46,044 bases of DNA from Pantoea conspicua (GCF_002095315.1 NZ_MLFN01000031.1:1-46044); one strand, 5' to 3'. Shown: positions 1 through 9,519, numbered from the stretch's first letter. Program-made: numbers and translations. Notes: a model not told the origin generated them from the sequence alone.

Positions 1-2
1 TG

Positions 3-788
3 GTGACCGGACTGATGCTCGGCGTGGCGGGCAGTCTGATCCAGCGTCTGACCGGTAATCCGATGGCCAGCCCGGAAGTGCTCGGTATCAGTTCCGGCGC
101 TGCCTGTGGTGTGGTGCTGATGATGTTCTTCGTGCCGGGCGATGCGCTGATGTGGCTGCTGCCCGCTGGCGCGATCGGCGCGGCACTGACCCTGATGGTG
201 ATTATGCTGGTCGCCAGCCGAGGCGGTTTTTCACCGGAGCGGATGCTGCTGGCGGGGATGGCGCTTAACAGCGCCTTTGTCACGCTGCTGATGTTGCTGC
301 TGGCCAGTGGCGATCCGCGCATGGGCGGCCTGCTGAGCTGGATTTCCGGCTCCACCTATAACATCAGCAGCAGTCAGGCGATACAGGGCGCGCTCTGCGC
401 GCTGCTGCTGGTGGCGCTGGCCCCGCTGGCCAGCCGCTGGCTGACGCTGCTGCCGCTCGGTAGCGCCACGGCACGTTCGGCTGGCATGGCATTAACCCCG
501 GCCCGGTTCAGCCTGTTGATGCTGGCGGCTGCGCTGACTGCCAGCGCCACATTGACTATCGGACCGCTGAGCTTTGTCGGATTGATGGCCCCGCATATGG
601 CCCGGATGCTGGGCTTCCGTCGAGCGTTACCGCAGCTGCTGCTGTCAGGCTTGCTTGGGGCGGGATTGATGGTGCTGGCGGACTGGTGTGGGCGGATGCT
701 GGCGTTTCCGGATCAAATCCCTGCCGGGCTGATGGCAACTTTTTTAGGCGCACCCTACTTTATCTGGCTGCTGCGGCGTTCAGGCTAA
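3..788 (+). CDS. fhuB: FhuB, ferric hydroxamate ABC permease, 3' part only
   Basis: This is the C-terminal part of the inner-membrane permease that imports ferrichrome and other Fe(III)-hydroxamates together with FhuC (ATPase) and FhuD (binding protein). The reading frame is open from the first bases of the window, so the start lies outside it. About 261 residues are visible. FhuB is normally about 660 residues made of two fused permease halves, so this is the second half. It is hydrophobic throughout and has the FecCD-family signatures: GNPMASPEVLGISSGA near the beginning and GPLSFVGLMAPHMAR about two thirds along, the loop expected to contact the ATPase. The ending GAPYFIWLLRR is typical. 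It converges with hemL, as in E. coli. Confidence 0.93.
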   Translation: MTGLMLGVAGSLIQRLTGNPMASPEVLGISSGAACGVVLMMFFVPGDALMWLLPAGAIGAALTLMVIMLVASRGGFSPERMLLAGMALNSAFVTLLMLLLASGDPRMGGLLSWISGSTYNISSSQAIQGALCALLLVALAPLASRWLTLLPLGSATARSAGMALTPARFSLLMLAAALTASATLTIGPLSFVGLMAPHMARMLGFRRALPQLLLSGLLGAGLMVLADWCGRMLAFPDQIPAGLMATFLGAPYFIWLLRRSG

Positions 789-812
789 AAAAAGACCGGC
801 GTTTGCCGGTCT
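786..812 (-). terminator. Intrinsic terminator after hemL
   Basis: An 8-bp stem (793-800 with 805-812, sequence AGACCGGC/GCCGGTCT) with a 4-base loop is followed, on the minus strand, by an uninterrupted T run (the A run at 787-793 on the plus strand). It fits termination of hemL. The plus-strand side lacks a T run but may still slow transcription of fhuB. Confidence 0.85.
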
Positions 813-832
813 GCGATTGCTATTACTGGCTG

Positions 833-2113
833 TTACAGTTTCGCGAAGCAGCGACGCGCGGCGTCGATGGTACGCTGAATATCTTCCTCACTGTGTGCCA
901 GCGACATAAAGCCCGCCTCAAAAGCTGACGGCGCAAAGTAGACGCCTTCATCCAGCATCAGATGGAAGAAGGTTTTGAAACGCTCAACATCACAGCGGGT
1001 CACGTCGGCGTAACAGGTCACGCTGTCAGCATCGGTGAAGAACAGGCCAAACATGCCGCCGACGTGGTTAACCACCAGCGGAATGTTTTGCTGCTGCGCC
1101 GCGTCACGCAGGCCGGTCGCCAGCTTGCGGGTCAGTGCATCCAGCGTCTGATGGGTGCCCGGCTGCGCAATCTGGGTCAGACAGGCGTAACCAGCTGCCA
1201 TCGCGATCGGGTTGCCCGACAGTGTGCCCGCCTGATAGACCGGACCGGTCGGGGCCAGCGCCGCCATCACCTCACGACGGCCGCCAAACGCGCCAACCGG
1301 CATACCGCCACCGATAATCTTTCCAAGGCAGGTCAGATCAGGACGGACGTTGTAATACTCCTGCGCGCCGCCCAGCGCCACGCGGAAACCAGTCATCACT
1401 TCATCAATGATTAACAGCGCGCCGAACTCATCACACAGCGCCCGCAGGCCGGGCAGGAAGTCTGGCTGCGGCGGAATGCAGTTCATGTTGCCGGCGACCG
1501 GCTCGACGATGATCGCCGCGATCGCTGCGGGATACTGTTCAAAAGCGGCGCGGACCGAATCCAGATCGTTATAGGTGCAGGTCAGGGTGTGCTTCGCGAA
1601 ATCGGCCGGTACGCCAGGTGAATTAGGCTGACCCAGGGTTAATGCACCCGATCCCGCTTTGACCAGCAGATGATCGGCGTGGCCGTGATAGCAGCCTTCG
1701 AATTTGATGATTTTATCGCGGCCGGTAAAGCCACGCGCCAGGCGAATGGCGCTCATGGTGGCTTCGGTGCCGGAGTTAACCATGCGCACCATCTCCATGC
1801 TCGGCACCAGTTCGCACACCAGCTGTGCCATGGTGACTTCCATTTCGGTTGGTGCGCCAAAGCTCAGGCCACGCTCAGCGGCTTCAATCACCGCGTTGCG
1901 GATCCCGGCGTTGTTGTGTCCCAGCACCATCGGACCCCATGATCCGACATAATCGATATAGGCTTTGCCATCGGCGTCATACAGATAGGCACCATTGGCG
2001 TGTTCAATAAACAGCGGAACGCCGCCCACACCGGTAAATGCGCGCACCGGCGAGTTGACGCCACCCGGAATCAGGCGTTGTGCCTCGGCAAACAGTTGTT
2101 CGGACTTACTCAT
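833..2113 (-). CDS. hemL: HemL, glutamate-1-semialdehyde 2,1-aminomutase
   Basis: This PLP enzyme converts glutamate-1-semialdehyde to 5-aminolevulinate, the first committed tetrapyrrole precursor in the C5 pathway, in the cytoplasm. From the chosen start ([11 protein letters not shown]) it has 426 residues, the same as E. coli HemL. The PLP-binding lysine is Lys265 in [16 protein letters not shown], preceded by the class-III aminotransferase region [10 protein letters not shown]. The phosphate-binding NSGTEATM motif is near residue 113. The frame stays open 36 codons further upstream, but that stretch has no similarity to HemL and would run into the erpA promoter region, so it is not used. 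It is divergent from erpA and convergent with fhuB. Confidence 0.97.
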   Translation of the reverse strand: MSKSEQLFAEAQRLIPGGVNSPVRAFTGVGGVPLFIEHANGAYLYDADGKAYIDYVGSWGPMVLGHNNAGIRNAVIEAAERGLSFGAPTEMEVTMAQLVCELVPSMEMVRMVNSGTEATMSAIRLARGFTGRDKIIKFEGCYHGHADHLLVKAGSGALTLGQPNSPGVPADFAKHTLTCTYNDLDSVRAAFEQYPAAIAAIIVEPVAGNMNCIPPQPDFLPGLRALCDEFGALLIIDEVMTGFRVALGGAQEYYNVRPDLTCLGKIIGGGMPVGAFGGRREVMAALAPTGPVYQAGTLSGNPIAMAAGYACLTQIAQPGTHQTLDALTRKLATGLRDAAQQQNIPLVVNHVGGMFGLFFTDADSVTCYADVTRCDVERFKTFFHLMLDEGVYFAPSAFEAGFMSLAHSEEDIQRTIDAARRCFAKL

Positions 2114-2240
2114 TTTCGGCTCCAGCGGTTCATAAAAATATCGCGCCATTCTACGGAAGAGGCGCAGCAGACGAAAGCCGGTTTCACCAGCCGCACTACT
2201 TAACCATAGTGAATGCGGCACAGAGTGCGAAGGGCAGAGC

Positions 2241-2269
2241 TTGATTGCGCAGAGGTGCTGGCAGATAAT
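2241..2269 (+). promoter_or_regulatory. Sigma-70 promoter candidate for erpA
   Basis: TTGATT at 2241-2246 and GATAAT at 2264-2269 are separated by 17 bases, a near-consensus -35/-10 pair about 50 bases before the erpA start. In E. coli erpA is controlled by IscR; I could not pick out an IscR site with confidence. Confidence 0.6.
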
Positions 2270-2317
2270 AGCAGGATTAAGGTCGTTTTCTGACCTGGAC
2301 GTTTAGCGGAGTAAAAC

Positions 2318-2665
2318 ATGAGTGATGATGTAGCAGCACTGCCGTTGCAGTTTACCGACGCAGCAGCCACCAAGGTGAAGAACCTGATTGCCGACGAAGA
2401 GAACCCGGCGCTGAAATTACGCGTTTATATCACCGGCGGAGGTTGCAGCGGCTTCCAGTATGGTTTTACTTTTGATGACCAGATGAACGACGGCGATATG
2501 ACTATCGAGAAACAGGGCGTTTCGCTGGTAGTCGATCCGATGAGCCTGCAATATCTGGTGGGCGGCTCGGTGGACTACACCGAAGGGCTGGAAGGCTCAC
2601 GTTTTATCGTCACTAACCCGAATGCCAAAACCACCTGCGGCTGTGGTTCTTCGTTCAGTATCTGA
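2318..2665 (+). CDS. erpA: ErpA, A-type iron-sulfur cluster carrier
   Basis: ErpA is a small cytoplasmic carrier that delivers [4Fe-4S] clusters to client enzymes such as IspG, linking Fe-S assembly to isoprenoid synthesis. It has 115 residues (about 114 is usual). The three conserved cluster ligands are present: Cys43 in [10 protein letters not shown], and Cys107 and Cys109 in [11 protein letters not shown] at the C-terminus. The start is supported by GGAG at 2309-2312 shortly before the ATG. It stands alone, divergent from hemL. In E. coli its neighbours are clcA and yadS, and neither is present here. Confidence 0.97.
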   Translation: MSDDVAALPLQFTDAAATKVKNLIADEENPALKLRVYITGGGCSGFQYGFTFDDQMNDGDMTIEKQGVSLVVDPMSLQYLVGGSVDYTEGLEGSRFIVTNPNAKTTCGCGSSFSI

Positions 2666-2671
2666 TAATGC

Positions 2672-2692
2672 AGGCCGTCTTCCTGACGGCCT
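2672..2692 (+). terminator. Hairpin after erpA, probable terminator
   Basis: An 8-bp perfect stem (AGGCCGTC 2672-2679, GACGGCCT 2685-2692) with a 5-base loop begins 7 bases after the erpA stop. The following bases are not T-rich, so it may be a weak terminator or act for both converging genes. Confidence 0.5.
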
Positions 2693-2695
2693 CGC

Positions 2696-2947
2696 TTACC
2701 ACTCTATCGTTACCAGCTGATGGTTTCGTCTCTCACTCCCCTCTGACTGTATGACGCTGCGCGTCACCCGCGGTTGCGCGCTCGCCTGTCTGCCGCAGTC
2801 GATCTGCGGCACAGACCGCGCTTCAGAACGCTGAATTTCACAGCGTGAAAAGATCACAAGTCTGACGCCAATAGAGCCGGTCACCGATTCCGCCAGCGTG
2901 TACGCCGGGATCAGCAGCCCCATCGCCAGTAGCAGTGCTCTGGTCAT
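2696..2947 (-). CDS. Small exported protein of unknown function
   Basis: I do not recognise this gene with certainty. It encodes 83 residues beginning with a good Sec signal peptide (hydrophobic core ALLLAMGLLIPAY, likely cleavage after TLA at about residue 19). The mature part is about 64 residues with only two cysteines (Cys36 and Cys51), which could form a disulfide in the periplasm, and ends LVTIEW. The spacing (GSIGVRL..C, then IDCG, then a closing beta-strand-like end) loosely recalls one short pilin-like or spore-coat-U-like domain; this is a weak impression only. A Shine-Dalgarno AGGAA sits about 7 bases before the ATG. It occupies the place of yadS in E. coli and converges with erpA. 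Confidence 0.6.
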   Translation of the reverse strand: MTRALLLAMGLLIPAYTLAESVTGSIGVRLVIFSRCEIQRSEARSVPQIDCGRQASAQPRVTRSVIQSEGSERRNHQLVTIEW

Positions 2948-2972
2948 GTAAAGTTCCTGGTGTTGTACAAAA

Positions 2973-2990
2973 AGCGCTAAGCGCTAAAAA
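2973..2990 (-). terminator. Short hairpin with T run downstream of btuF
   Basis: AGCGCT occurs twice (2973-2978 and 2980-2985) separated by one A, giving an inverted repeat. Read on the minus strand it is a 5-bp stem with a 3-base loop followed by TTTTT. It could be a weak terminator of mtn-btuF or an operator just upstream of the small exported protein gene. Confidence 0.35.
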
Positions 2991-3071
2991 GGACGGCGAG
3001 CATACGTGGCGCGCGCGTCTCATATCTTGATTAACGGCAAAAAAGGCTGTTTCTTTAACCGATTGGTCGAA

Positions 3072-3866
3072 TTATTGTGCAGGATGCAGGGCGACACACA
3101 GCTGTTGTGCCGCCAGCAACAGGCGCGGGCCAGGGCGGCTGAGCCAGTCATCATTAATCGCGATCACCGGTACACTGAGCTGCGGCTGCCAGAACGTCCG
3201 GACGTTCTCAGCCTGGCGGGCAGTACCACCGATCACAATCGCCTGCGGATGCCGCATCAGCACCTGTTCGCGGCTGACCTGCGGCCAGCTGACACGGCTG
3301 TCAGCAAAGATATTCCGGCCACTGCAGAGTTCAATAATCTCGTTCTGTAAGGTCGATTTGGCGGCGGTAAACAGCGGCTGCTGACCAAACTGTAAAAACA
3401 GCGGCACCACCGGCAGGTGAGCGTAGCGCTGACGCAGCCCGCCCTCCTGCTGTCGCAGTTGCTGCGCGGCTTTCACTGCCTGTTCAGGATGCGGGCTCCA
3501 CTGCGCCAGCTTTTCCAGCGTCGCAATCAGCTGATCCAGCGTAACCGGATCGATCCATTCTATTTTCAACCCGAGCTGCTGCAGCTGGTCGATTTGTCGC
3601 TGCGGGTTGCCGCCACGCCAGGCTAAAATCAGATCCGGCTTCAGTTGCAGAATACGTTCGAGGTTAATTCCCTGCCAGTTGGCAACCTGTTCAATCGGTT
3701 TCGCCTGGGGTGGATAGTCAGACCAGGCGCTGACCGCAATGGGGGTAATCCCGGCGGCGAAGGCGAGTTCAGTCAGATGGGGAGCGAGAGTGATAACACG
3801 CGGAGGGGAAGCCAGCAGGCTGCCGCTGATTAGCAGCAGCCAGCAGAGCAGTAGCGATTTAGCCAC
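3072..3866 (-). CDS. btuF: BtuF, vitamin B12 periplasmic binding protein
   Basis: BtuF captures cobalamin in the periplasm and hands it to the BtuCD ABC transporter. The product has 264 residues (E. coli 266). It starts with a signal peptide ([15 protein letters not shown], cleavage near residue 19) and continues with the class III binding-protein fold: [18 protein letters not shown], then the [14 protein letters not shown] region and the C-terminal lobe with [16 protein letters not shown]. Its start lies inside the end of mtn (8-base overlap), so the two genes are co-transcribed and probably translationally coupled, as in E. coli. No cobalamin riboswitch was seen upstream; btuF is not normally controlled by one. 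Confidence 0.95.
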   Translation of the reverse strand: MAKSLLLCWLLLISGSLLASPPRVITLAPHLTELAFAAGITPIAVSAWSDYPPQAKPIEQVANWQGINLERILQLKPDLILAWRGGNPQRQIDQLQQLGLKIEWIDPVTLDQLIATLEKLAQWSPHPEQAVKAAQQLRQQEGGLRQRYAHLPVVPLFLQFGQQPLFTAAKSTLQNEIIELCSGRNIFADSRVSWPQVSREQVLMRHPQAIVIGGTARQAENVRTFWQPQLSVPVIAINDDWLSRPGPRLLLAAQQLCVALHPAQ

Positions 3867-4557
3867 GCGCCAGGCGCGCCAGCAGGTTCTCCACCATCAG
3901 CGACGACTGCTTAGCCGCAACGCTGAGGAATTCATCAAAGCTCAGATGCGAAGCCTGGTCAGCCACGTCAGAGATGGCGCGAACCACCACAAAAGGCACC
4001 TGGAACTGGTGACAGACATGACCGATGGCCGCGGCTTCCATTTCTACGGCGATCGCCTGCGGGAACTGCTGACGAATGCGTTCCAGCGGGCCGGCACCGT
4101 TGATAAAGGCGTCACCGCTGACCACCAGGCCACGTACCGCATTGAGATCGCGTTGCTGAATGCAGGCTTCAGCGGCCGCAATCAGATCACTGTCAGCGAC
4201 AAAGGCTGCCGGGCAGCCGGCCATCTGGCCGGGTTCATAACCAAAGGCGGTGACATCAGCATCGTGATAACGCACTTCTTCTGATACCACAATATCGCCC
4301 ACGCTCAGCGAAGAGGCTAAGCCACCGGCAGAACCGGTATTGATCACCACGTCTGGCTTACACAGCTGCAGCAGCAGGGTGGTACCCAGCGCGGCGGAGG
4401 TTTTACCAATGCCCGATTTCAGCAGTGCAACCTCAACGCCGTTCAGGGTGCCGGTATAAATTTCACAGCCAGCCAGCGATAAAGTTTGACGGTTTTCGAT
4501 TTTGTCGCGCAGCAGGGTAACTTCCTGCTCCATCGCACCAATAATGCCTGCTTTCAT
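3859..4557 (-). CDS. mtn: Mtn (Pfs), MTA/SAH nucleosidase
   Basis: This cytoplasmic hydrolase cleaves 5'-methylthioadenosine, S-adenosylhomocysteine and 5'-deoxyadenosine. It salvages methionine, removes inhibitors of SAM enzymes and makes the precursor of autoinducer-2. At 232 residues it equals E. coli Mtn. Catalytic features are visible: Glu12 in GAMEQEV, the [12 protein letters not shown] substrate-binding segment near residue 172, and the catalytic aspartate in AISDVADQ near residue 197. It is the first gene of the mtn-btuF pair and is divergent from dgt across a 92-base gap. Confidence 0.97.
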   Translation of the reverse strand: MKAGIIGAMEQEVTLLRDKIENRQTLSLAGCEIYTGTLNGVEVALLKSGIGKTSAALGTTLLLQLCKPDVVINTGSAGGLASSLSVGDIVVSEEVRYHDADVTAFGYEPGQMAGCPAAFVADSDLIAAAEACIQQRDLNAVRGLVVSGDAFINGAGPLERIRQQFPQAIAVEMEAAAIGHVCHQFQVPFVVVRAISDVADQASHLSFDEFLSVAAKQSSLMVENLLARLARG

Positions 4558-4649
4558 AGTGAGTCCCGCTAATGTAAAAGGTCGAAATTTAGGGCATAGT
4601 CTAGCATGGCTAACAGGGGATTAATTCACGAAAAAATAAGGGGTAATCA

Positions 4650-6140
4650 ATGTCAGCGATCAATTTCAGGAAGAAGATCAGCTTCTCACGCCCTTATACC
4701 AGTCGAAAAGATCCGGAGGGGGAATATTACATTACCCGCCATTTTGAGAGCGACCGCGGACGGATCATTAATTCCGCTGCCATCCGCCGCTTGCAGCAGA
4801 AAACTCAGGTCTTTCCGCTTGAGCGTAACGCCGCGGTGCGCTCACGGCTGACCCACTCGCTGGAAGTGCAGCAGACCGGTCGTTACATCACCAAGGAGAT
4901 CCTGCAGACCCTGAAAATGCAGGGCGGGCTGGCGCAGTATGGGCTGGACGAGCTGGAAGGCGCATTTGAAAGCCTGATCGAGATGGCGTGCCTGCTGCAT
5001 GACGTCGGTAATCCGCCGTTTGGTCATTTCGGTGAGGCGGCGATCAACGACTGGTTTGAGGATAATCTTCCCGCTGAGCTGGTCGATCCGCTGGTGGCGG
5101 GCGTGGAAGGCGAGACGCAACGACGCGCATTCGACCAGTTAAACGCCATGATCCGTCAGGACTTATGTCATTTCGAAGGCAATGCACAGGCGATACGGAT
5201 GGTCCACACCCTGTTGCAACTCAATCTCAGCTATTCGCAGGTGGCCTGTATTCTCAAATATACCGCGCCAGCCTGGTGGCAGGGCGAGAAGCCTGCCGAA
5301 TTCAGCGCATTAATGAAGAAACCGGGCTTTTATCTTTCTGAGCAGGACTATATAAGTGATCTGCGCGCCGCAACCAATATGGCAGAACATCACCGCTTTC
5401 CGCTGACCTATATAATGGAAGCGGCCGATGACATCTCCTATTGTATTGCCGATTTGGACGACGCTGTAGAAAAAGATATATTTAATGTTGAAAGTTTGTA
5501 TGAATTTCTAAATAAAGCCTGGGGTCCTGTTAAAAATAATGACGCATTCAGCCGCACTATCGGCGAAGCCTGGCGTGAAGCCTGCAGTAAAAAACGTCGT
5601 AGCCGCAGCGATCAATTTTTTATGTCATTACGCGTAAATGTTCAGAGTGTGTTAGTGGCCTATGCAGTGAAGCGATTTGTTGATAATCTGCCCGCGATAT
5701 TCGACGGTCACTTCAATCATGCGCTGCTGGAAGATGATGGCGAAGAGGGCCGTCTGCTGCAGTTATTCAAAACGGTTGCGCGCCAGCAGGTATTTAATCA
5801 TTCCGAAGTGGAACAGCTGGAATTACAGGGCTATCGGGTGATTAAGGGATTGCTGGAAATTTATCAACCGCTGATGCGCCTCAATTATGAAGCCTTTACT
5901 ACCCTGATAAATGAGGACTTTTTGCGGAAGCATCCGATAGAGACCCGGCTGTTCCATAAACTTTCCGGCAAACATCGTAAAGCCTATCTGCATAAAATGC
6001 GTACGCTGGTGGTAGAGCATAAATATGAGCGACTGTTGTGGGAACGTTATTATCGTTTTCGCCTGATTCAGGATTATATTAGCGGGATGACCGATCTCTA
6101 CGCCTGGGATGAGTACCGGCGGTTAATGGCCGTCGAATAA
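4650..6140 (+). CDS. dgt: Dgt, dGTP triphosphohydrolase
   Basis: Dgt hydrolyses dGTP to deoxyguanosine and tripolyphosphate and so limits the dGTP pool and mutation rate. The product has 496 residues (E. coli 505). It is an HD-superfamily enzyme: His69 in [10 protein letters not shown] and His117-Asp118 in [12 protein letters not shown] are the metal ligands. The start ATG is preceded by an A/G-rich ribosome site (AAGGGG). The stretch 5461-5520 contains only 15 G or C in 60 bases, far below the surrounding genes, yet the frame continues normally through it. It precedes degP as in E. coli. Confidence 0.96.
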   Translation: MSAINFRKKISFSRPYTSRKDPEGEYYITRHFESDRGRIINSAAIRRLQQKTQVFPLERNAAVRSRLTHSLEVQQTGRYITKEILQTLKMQGGLAQYGLDELEGAFESLIEMACLLHDVGNPPFGHFGEAAINDWFEDNLPAELVDPLVAGVEGETQRRAFDQLNAMIRQDLCHFEGNAQAIRMVHTLLQLNLSYSQVACILKYTAPAWWQGEKPAEFSALMKKPGFYLSEQDYISDLRAATNMAEHHRFPLTYIMEAADDISYCIADLDDAVEKDIFNVESLYEFLNKAWGPVKNNDAFSRTIGEAWREACSKKRRSRSDQFFMSLRVNVQSVLVAYAVKRFVDNLPAIFDGHFNHALLEDDGEEGRLLQLFKTVARQQVFNHSEVEQLELQGYRVIKGLLEIYQPLMRLNYEAFTTLINEDFLRKHPIETRLFHKLSGKHRKAYLHKMRTLVVEHKYERLLWERYYRFRLIQDYISGMTDLYAWDEYRRLMAVE

Positions 6141-6194
6141 TCGCCAATTGTAAAGGACGCGAATAAATTTTTACCTTTGGTTGAAACTTTAAAA

Positions 6195-6222
6195 GGAACT
6201 TCGCGCTAAAACAATTATCTCA
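6195..6222 (+). promoter_or_regulatory. Sigma-E (RpoE) promoter for degP
   Basis: GGAACTT at 6195-6201, a 16-base spacer, and TCTCA at 6218-6222 match the known sigma-E consensus (GGAACTT, about 16, TCTNA). It lies about 50 bases before the degP start, where the E. coli degP sigma-E promoter is found. Confidence 0.88.
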
Positions 6223-6274
6223 CTCATCGACCACAGCAATGGTCTGGACAGTTATCCTCAAGAGAAACCAAAAA

Positions 6275-7713
6275 ATGAAAAAAAAGAGCTTAATGTTAAG
6301 TGCGCTGGCCCTGAGCCTGAGTATGGCACTGGCGCCCGTAACCGTTTCTGCTGCGCAAACCGCCTCTTCTGATAGTCAGCAACTGCCAAGTCTGGCACCG
6401 ATGCTGGAGAAGGTGATGCCTTCAGTGGTCAGTATTAGCGTGGAAGGCACCACCACGGTGAAAACGCCGCGTATGCCGCAGCAGTTCCAGCAATTCTTTG
6501 GCGATAATTCGCCTTTCTGCCAGGATGGTTCACCGTTCCAGAGTTCACCGATGTGCCAGAGCGGCGACGGTGCGGAAGGCGGCGCGCCTGGCCCGAATAC
6601 GCAGCAGGAGAAATTCCGTGCGCTGGGATCGGGTGTGGTGATCAACGCTGAAAAAGGCTATGTGGTTACCAACAACCATGTGGTGAATAACGCCACTAAA
6701 ATTCAGGTTCAGCTGAGTGATGGCCGTCGCTATGACGCTAAAGTGATCGGCAAAGATCCGAGCTCTGATATTGCCTGATTCAGTTGCAGGATGCGAAAAA
6801 CCTTACAGCGGTGAAAATGGCCGACTCTGACAATCTGCGGGTGGGTGACTACACCGTGGCGATCGGTAACCCGTATGGACTGGGTGAAACCGTGACGTCG
6901 GGCATCGTCTCCGCGCTGGGCCGCAGCGGCCTGAACGTGGAAAATTACGAGAACTTTATCCAGACCGATGCGGCGATTAACCGGGGTAACTCCGGCGGCG
7001 CGCTGGTTAACCTTAACGGTGAGCTGATCGGTATCAATACCGCGATTCTGGCACCGGATGGCGGCAACATCGGTATCGGCTTTGCTATCCCGAGTAATAT
7101 GGTGAAAAACCTGACTGCGCAGATGGTGGAATTTGGTCAGGTTAAGCGCGGTGAACTGGGCGTGATGGGCACCGAGCTGAACTCTGAGCTGGCGAAAGCG
7201 ATGAAAGTCGATGCGCAGCGCGGTGCTTTTGTCAGCCAGGTGTTGCCAGGTTCAGCGGCGGCGAAAGCCGGTATCAAAGCGGGCGATGTGGTGGTGTCAA
7301 TGAACGGCAAACCGCTGACCAGCTTTGCGGCGCTGCGCGCTGAAGTGGGGTCGCTGCCTATCGGTACCACCCTGAAGCTGGGCCTGCTGCGCGACGGTAA
7401 GCCAGTGGATGTTTCGGTTCAGTTGCAGCAGAGCAGCCAGGCGAAAGTGCAATCCGCCACTATCTACACCGGTATTGAAGGTGCGGACCTCAGCAACAGC
7501 GAAGTCGGCGATAAAGGCGTTCGTGTGGATAACGTCAAAGCGGGCAGCGCTGCCGCCCGTATCGGCCTGAAGAAGGGCGATGTGATTCAGGGGGTGAACC
7601 AGCAACCGGTGACCAACCTGGGCGAACTGCGTAAGATCCTTGATTCTAAACCGTCGGTACTGGCGCTGAACGTCAAGCGCGGCGACAGCAGCATCTATCT
7701 GCTGATGCAGTAA
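6275..7713 (+). CDS. degP: DegP, periplasmic serine protease/chaperone, frameshifted as sequenced
   Basis: DegP degrades or holds misfolded envelope proteins in the periplasm. The chosen start gives a 26-residue signal peptide ending VSA. His135 (TNNHVV) and Asp165 (SSDIA) of the catalytic triad are in the first fragment, which stops at TGA 6776-6778 after 167 residues. The rest of the protein, with Ser240 in GNSGGA and both PDZ domains, continues in another frame from 6775 to 7713. Adding one C to the CC at 6774-6775 restores LIQLQD and a 479-residue protein (E. coli 474). As written, the first piece lacks the nucleophile and the second lacks export. An in-frame ATG at 6239 is rejected because it would precede the signal peptide. 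Confidence 0.93.
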
Positions 7714-7732
7714 GTGATAAGGCAAGGCTATC

Positions 7733-7759
7733 AGGCGGACTTCGGTCCGCCTTTTTTTA
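7733..7759 (+). terminator. Intrinsic terminator after degP
   Basis: An 8-bp stem (AGGCGGAC 7733-7740 with GTCCGCCT 7745-7752) with a stable TTCG tetraloop is followed by a run of seven Ts counting the last stem base. It separates degP from cdaR. Confidence 0.92.
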
Positions 7760-7898
7760 TTTCCTTATCCGGAACCGGGCAGAATGTGATGCTGACCGCA
7801 AATTCGCTAAATGCCCGGCTGGCTCTGTGCAATTGCACAATGTTCTGGCCGCCTTCCATGCGTATTCTATTTCTCCCCCTCTTTTTCTGGAGTAATGG

Positions 7899-9056
7899 AT
7901 GGCTACCTATCATCTTGATGCCCGGCTGGCGCAGGATATCGTGGCGCGCACCATGAAAATTATTGACAGCAATGTCAACGTGATGGACGCGCGTGGCCGG
8001 ATTATCGGCAGCGGCGATCGTGAGCGGATTGGGGAATTGCACGAAGGCGCGCTGCTGGTGCTCTCTCAGGGACGGGTGGTTGATATTGATGAAGCGGTGG
8101 CGAAACATCTGCACGGGGTACGGCCCGGTATTAACCTGCCGTTGCGGATTGATGGCGATATTGTCGGCGTGATCGGTCTGACCGGTGAGCCGCTGGCGCT
8201 GCGCCATTATGGTGAACTGGTCTGTATGACGGCAGAGATGATGCTGGAGCAGGCGCGGTTACTGCATATGCTGGCGCAGGACAGCCGCCTGCGTGAAGAG
8301 CTGGTGCTGAACCTGATCCGCAGCGATACCCTGTCGCCCCAGCTGACCGAATGGGCGCAGCGGCTCGGCATCGATCTTAACCAGCCGCGGGTGGTTGCCG
8401 TGGTTGAGGTCGATAGCGGCCAGCTCGGCGTAGATAGCGCGATGTCAGAATTGCAGCAGCTTCAAACGCTGCTGACCACGCCAGAGCGTGACAATCTGAT
8501 CGCCATTGTTTCGCTAACCGAAATGGTGGTGCTGAAACCGGCCCTGAATGGGCATGGACGTTACGATCAGGAGGATCACCGCCGACGGGTAGAACAGCTG
8601 TTACAGCGGATGAAAGAGAGTGGACACCTGCGGATGCGGATTGCGCTCGGGAACTTCTTCACCGGCCCAGGCAGTATTGCGCGTTCTTACCGGACTGCCC
8701 GCACCACCATGATGGTCGGTAAACAGCGGATGCCGGACGTGCGCAGCTATTTTTATCAGGATCTGGTGCTGCCGGTGCTGCTCGACAGCCTGCGCGGCGG
8801 CTGGCAGGCCAATGAACTGGCGCGGCCACTGGCGAAGCTCAAGAGCATGGATAACAACGGTTTGCTGCGGCGGACGCTGATTGCCTGGTTTACGCATAAT
8901 GTGCAGCCGAGTGCCACTGCGCGTGCGCTGTTTATCCACCGCAATACGCTGGAGTATCGACTGAACCGGATTTCGGAGTTAACCGGGCTGAATCTCGGCC
9001 ATTTTGACGATCGGCTGCTGCTCTACGTGGCACTGCAGCTGGATGAGCAGGGCTGA
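7899..9056 (+). CDS. cdaR: CdaR, sugar diacid regulator
   Basis: CdaR is a cytoplasmic transcription activator that in E. coli senses glycerate/D-glucarate and turns on genes for galactarate and glucarate use. The product has 385 residues, the same as E. coli. The N-terminal third (about 1-135) is the diacid-recognition domain; the middle is a GGDEF-like PucR region; the C-terminal 60 residues are a helix-turn-helix (NVQPSATARALFIHRNTLEYRLNRISELTG) of the PucR/CdaR type. The ATG at 7899 has an adjacent GGAG. None of its usual target operons (gar, gud) are in this window. Confidence 0.94.
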   Translation: MATYHLDARLAQDIVARTMKIIDSNVNVMDARGRIIGSGDRERIGELHEGALLVLSQGRVVDIDEAVAKHLHGVRPGINLPLRIDGDIVGVIGLTGEPLALRHYGELVCMTAEMMLEQARLLHMLAQDSRLREELVLNLIRSDTLSPQLTEWAQRLGIDLNQPRVVAVVEVDSGQLGVDSAMSELQQLQTLLTTPERDNLIAIVSLTEMVVLKPALNGHGRYDQEDHRRRVEQLLQRMKESGHLRMRIALGNFFTGPGSIARSYRTARTTMMVGKQRMPDVRSYFYQDLVLPVLLDSLRGGWQANELARPLAKLKSMDNNGLLRRTLIAWFTHNVQPSATARALFIHRNTLEYRLNRISELTGLNLGHFDDRLLLYVALQLDEQG

Positions 9057-9072
9057 GAGAAGAGGCGCTGCA

Positions 9073-9106
9073 AAAAAACAAAGGCCAGCAGTGCTGGCCT
9101 TTTTTC
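9073..9106. terminator. Bidirectional terminator between cdaR and yaeH
   Basis: The stem AAGGCCAG (9081-9088) pairs with CTGGCCTT (9094-9101). On the plus strand a T run follows (to 9105); on the minus strand the A run at 9072-9078 supplies Ts. It therefore serves the converging genes cdaR and yaeH. Confidence 0.88.
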
Positions 9107-9126
9107 ATCTCTGCTCTGGCAGAAAA

Positions 9127-9519
9127 TTAACGACTGTTGCGGGTCAGCTTTTCCAGATCAGATTCGATTTCGGTAATCTTGTGGGACACCACGCTTTCCA
9201 GATGACGCAGGTCATCAAGGATTTTACGTTTCAGGTCCACTTCAACCTGGTCGCGCTGGCAAATCTGGTCCAGCTCATCAATCACGTAGCGCAGATTCGG
9301 ACTGATTTCCTGCACTTCTTTGTAGCCCTGCGTGGCGTGATCGGCGACCACGGTTTTGCGCTGACGCGGATATTTGAATTTTACGCTTTTGGCGAAAAAC
9401 TCTCCTTTGTCTTTGCGGAAGTAGATTTTAAGAATATCGTTATTGGCTTCCTGACGCAGGCTGTAGCGATCAATATCGTCCGGGTTACTGATACCTAAGC
9501 TTTTCAGATTGTCATACAT
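9127..9519 (-). CDS. yaeH: YaeH, UPF0325 family protein
   Basis: A 130-residue conserved protein of unknown function (UPF0325), nearly identical in sequence to E. coli YaeH (128 residues). It begins [13 protein letters not shown] and contains the conserved core [20 protein letters not shown] and [13 protein letters not shown]. The C-terminal 50 residues are rich in charged heptad-like repeats ([16 protein letters not shown]) and probably form a coiled coil. The frame is open 19 codons further upstream, but the family begins at MYDNL. No signal peptide or membrane segment is present, so it is expected in the cytoplasm. It lies between cdaR and dapD as in E. coli, except that yaeI is missing. 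Confidence 0.92.
   Translation of the reverse strand: MYDNLKSLGISNPDDIDRYSLRQEANNDILKIYFRKDKGEFFAKSVKFKYPRQRKTVVADHATQGYKEVQEISPNLRYVIDELDQICQRDQVEVDLKRKILDDLRHLESVVSHKITEIESDLEKLTRNSR

Noticed and set aside
2838..3023. 61-codon open frame on the minus strand overlapping the small exported protein
   Set aside because: The other frame has a clear signal peptide and Shine-Dalgarno; this one has neither.
6150..6190. CpxR box before degP
   Set aside because: A GTAAA is present at 6150-6154, but no properly spaced second half was found.
6239..6274. Earlier ATG for degP
   Set aside because: It would place 12 polar residues before a normal Sec signal peptide and leaves little room after the sigma-E promoter.
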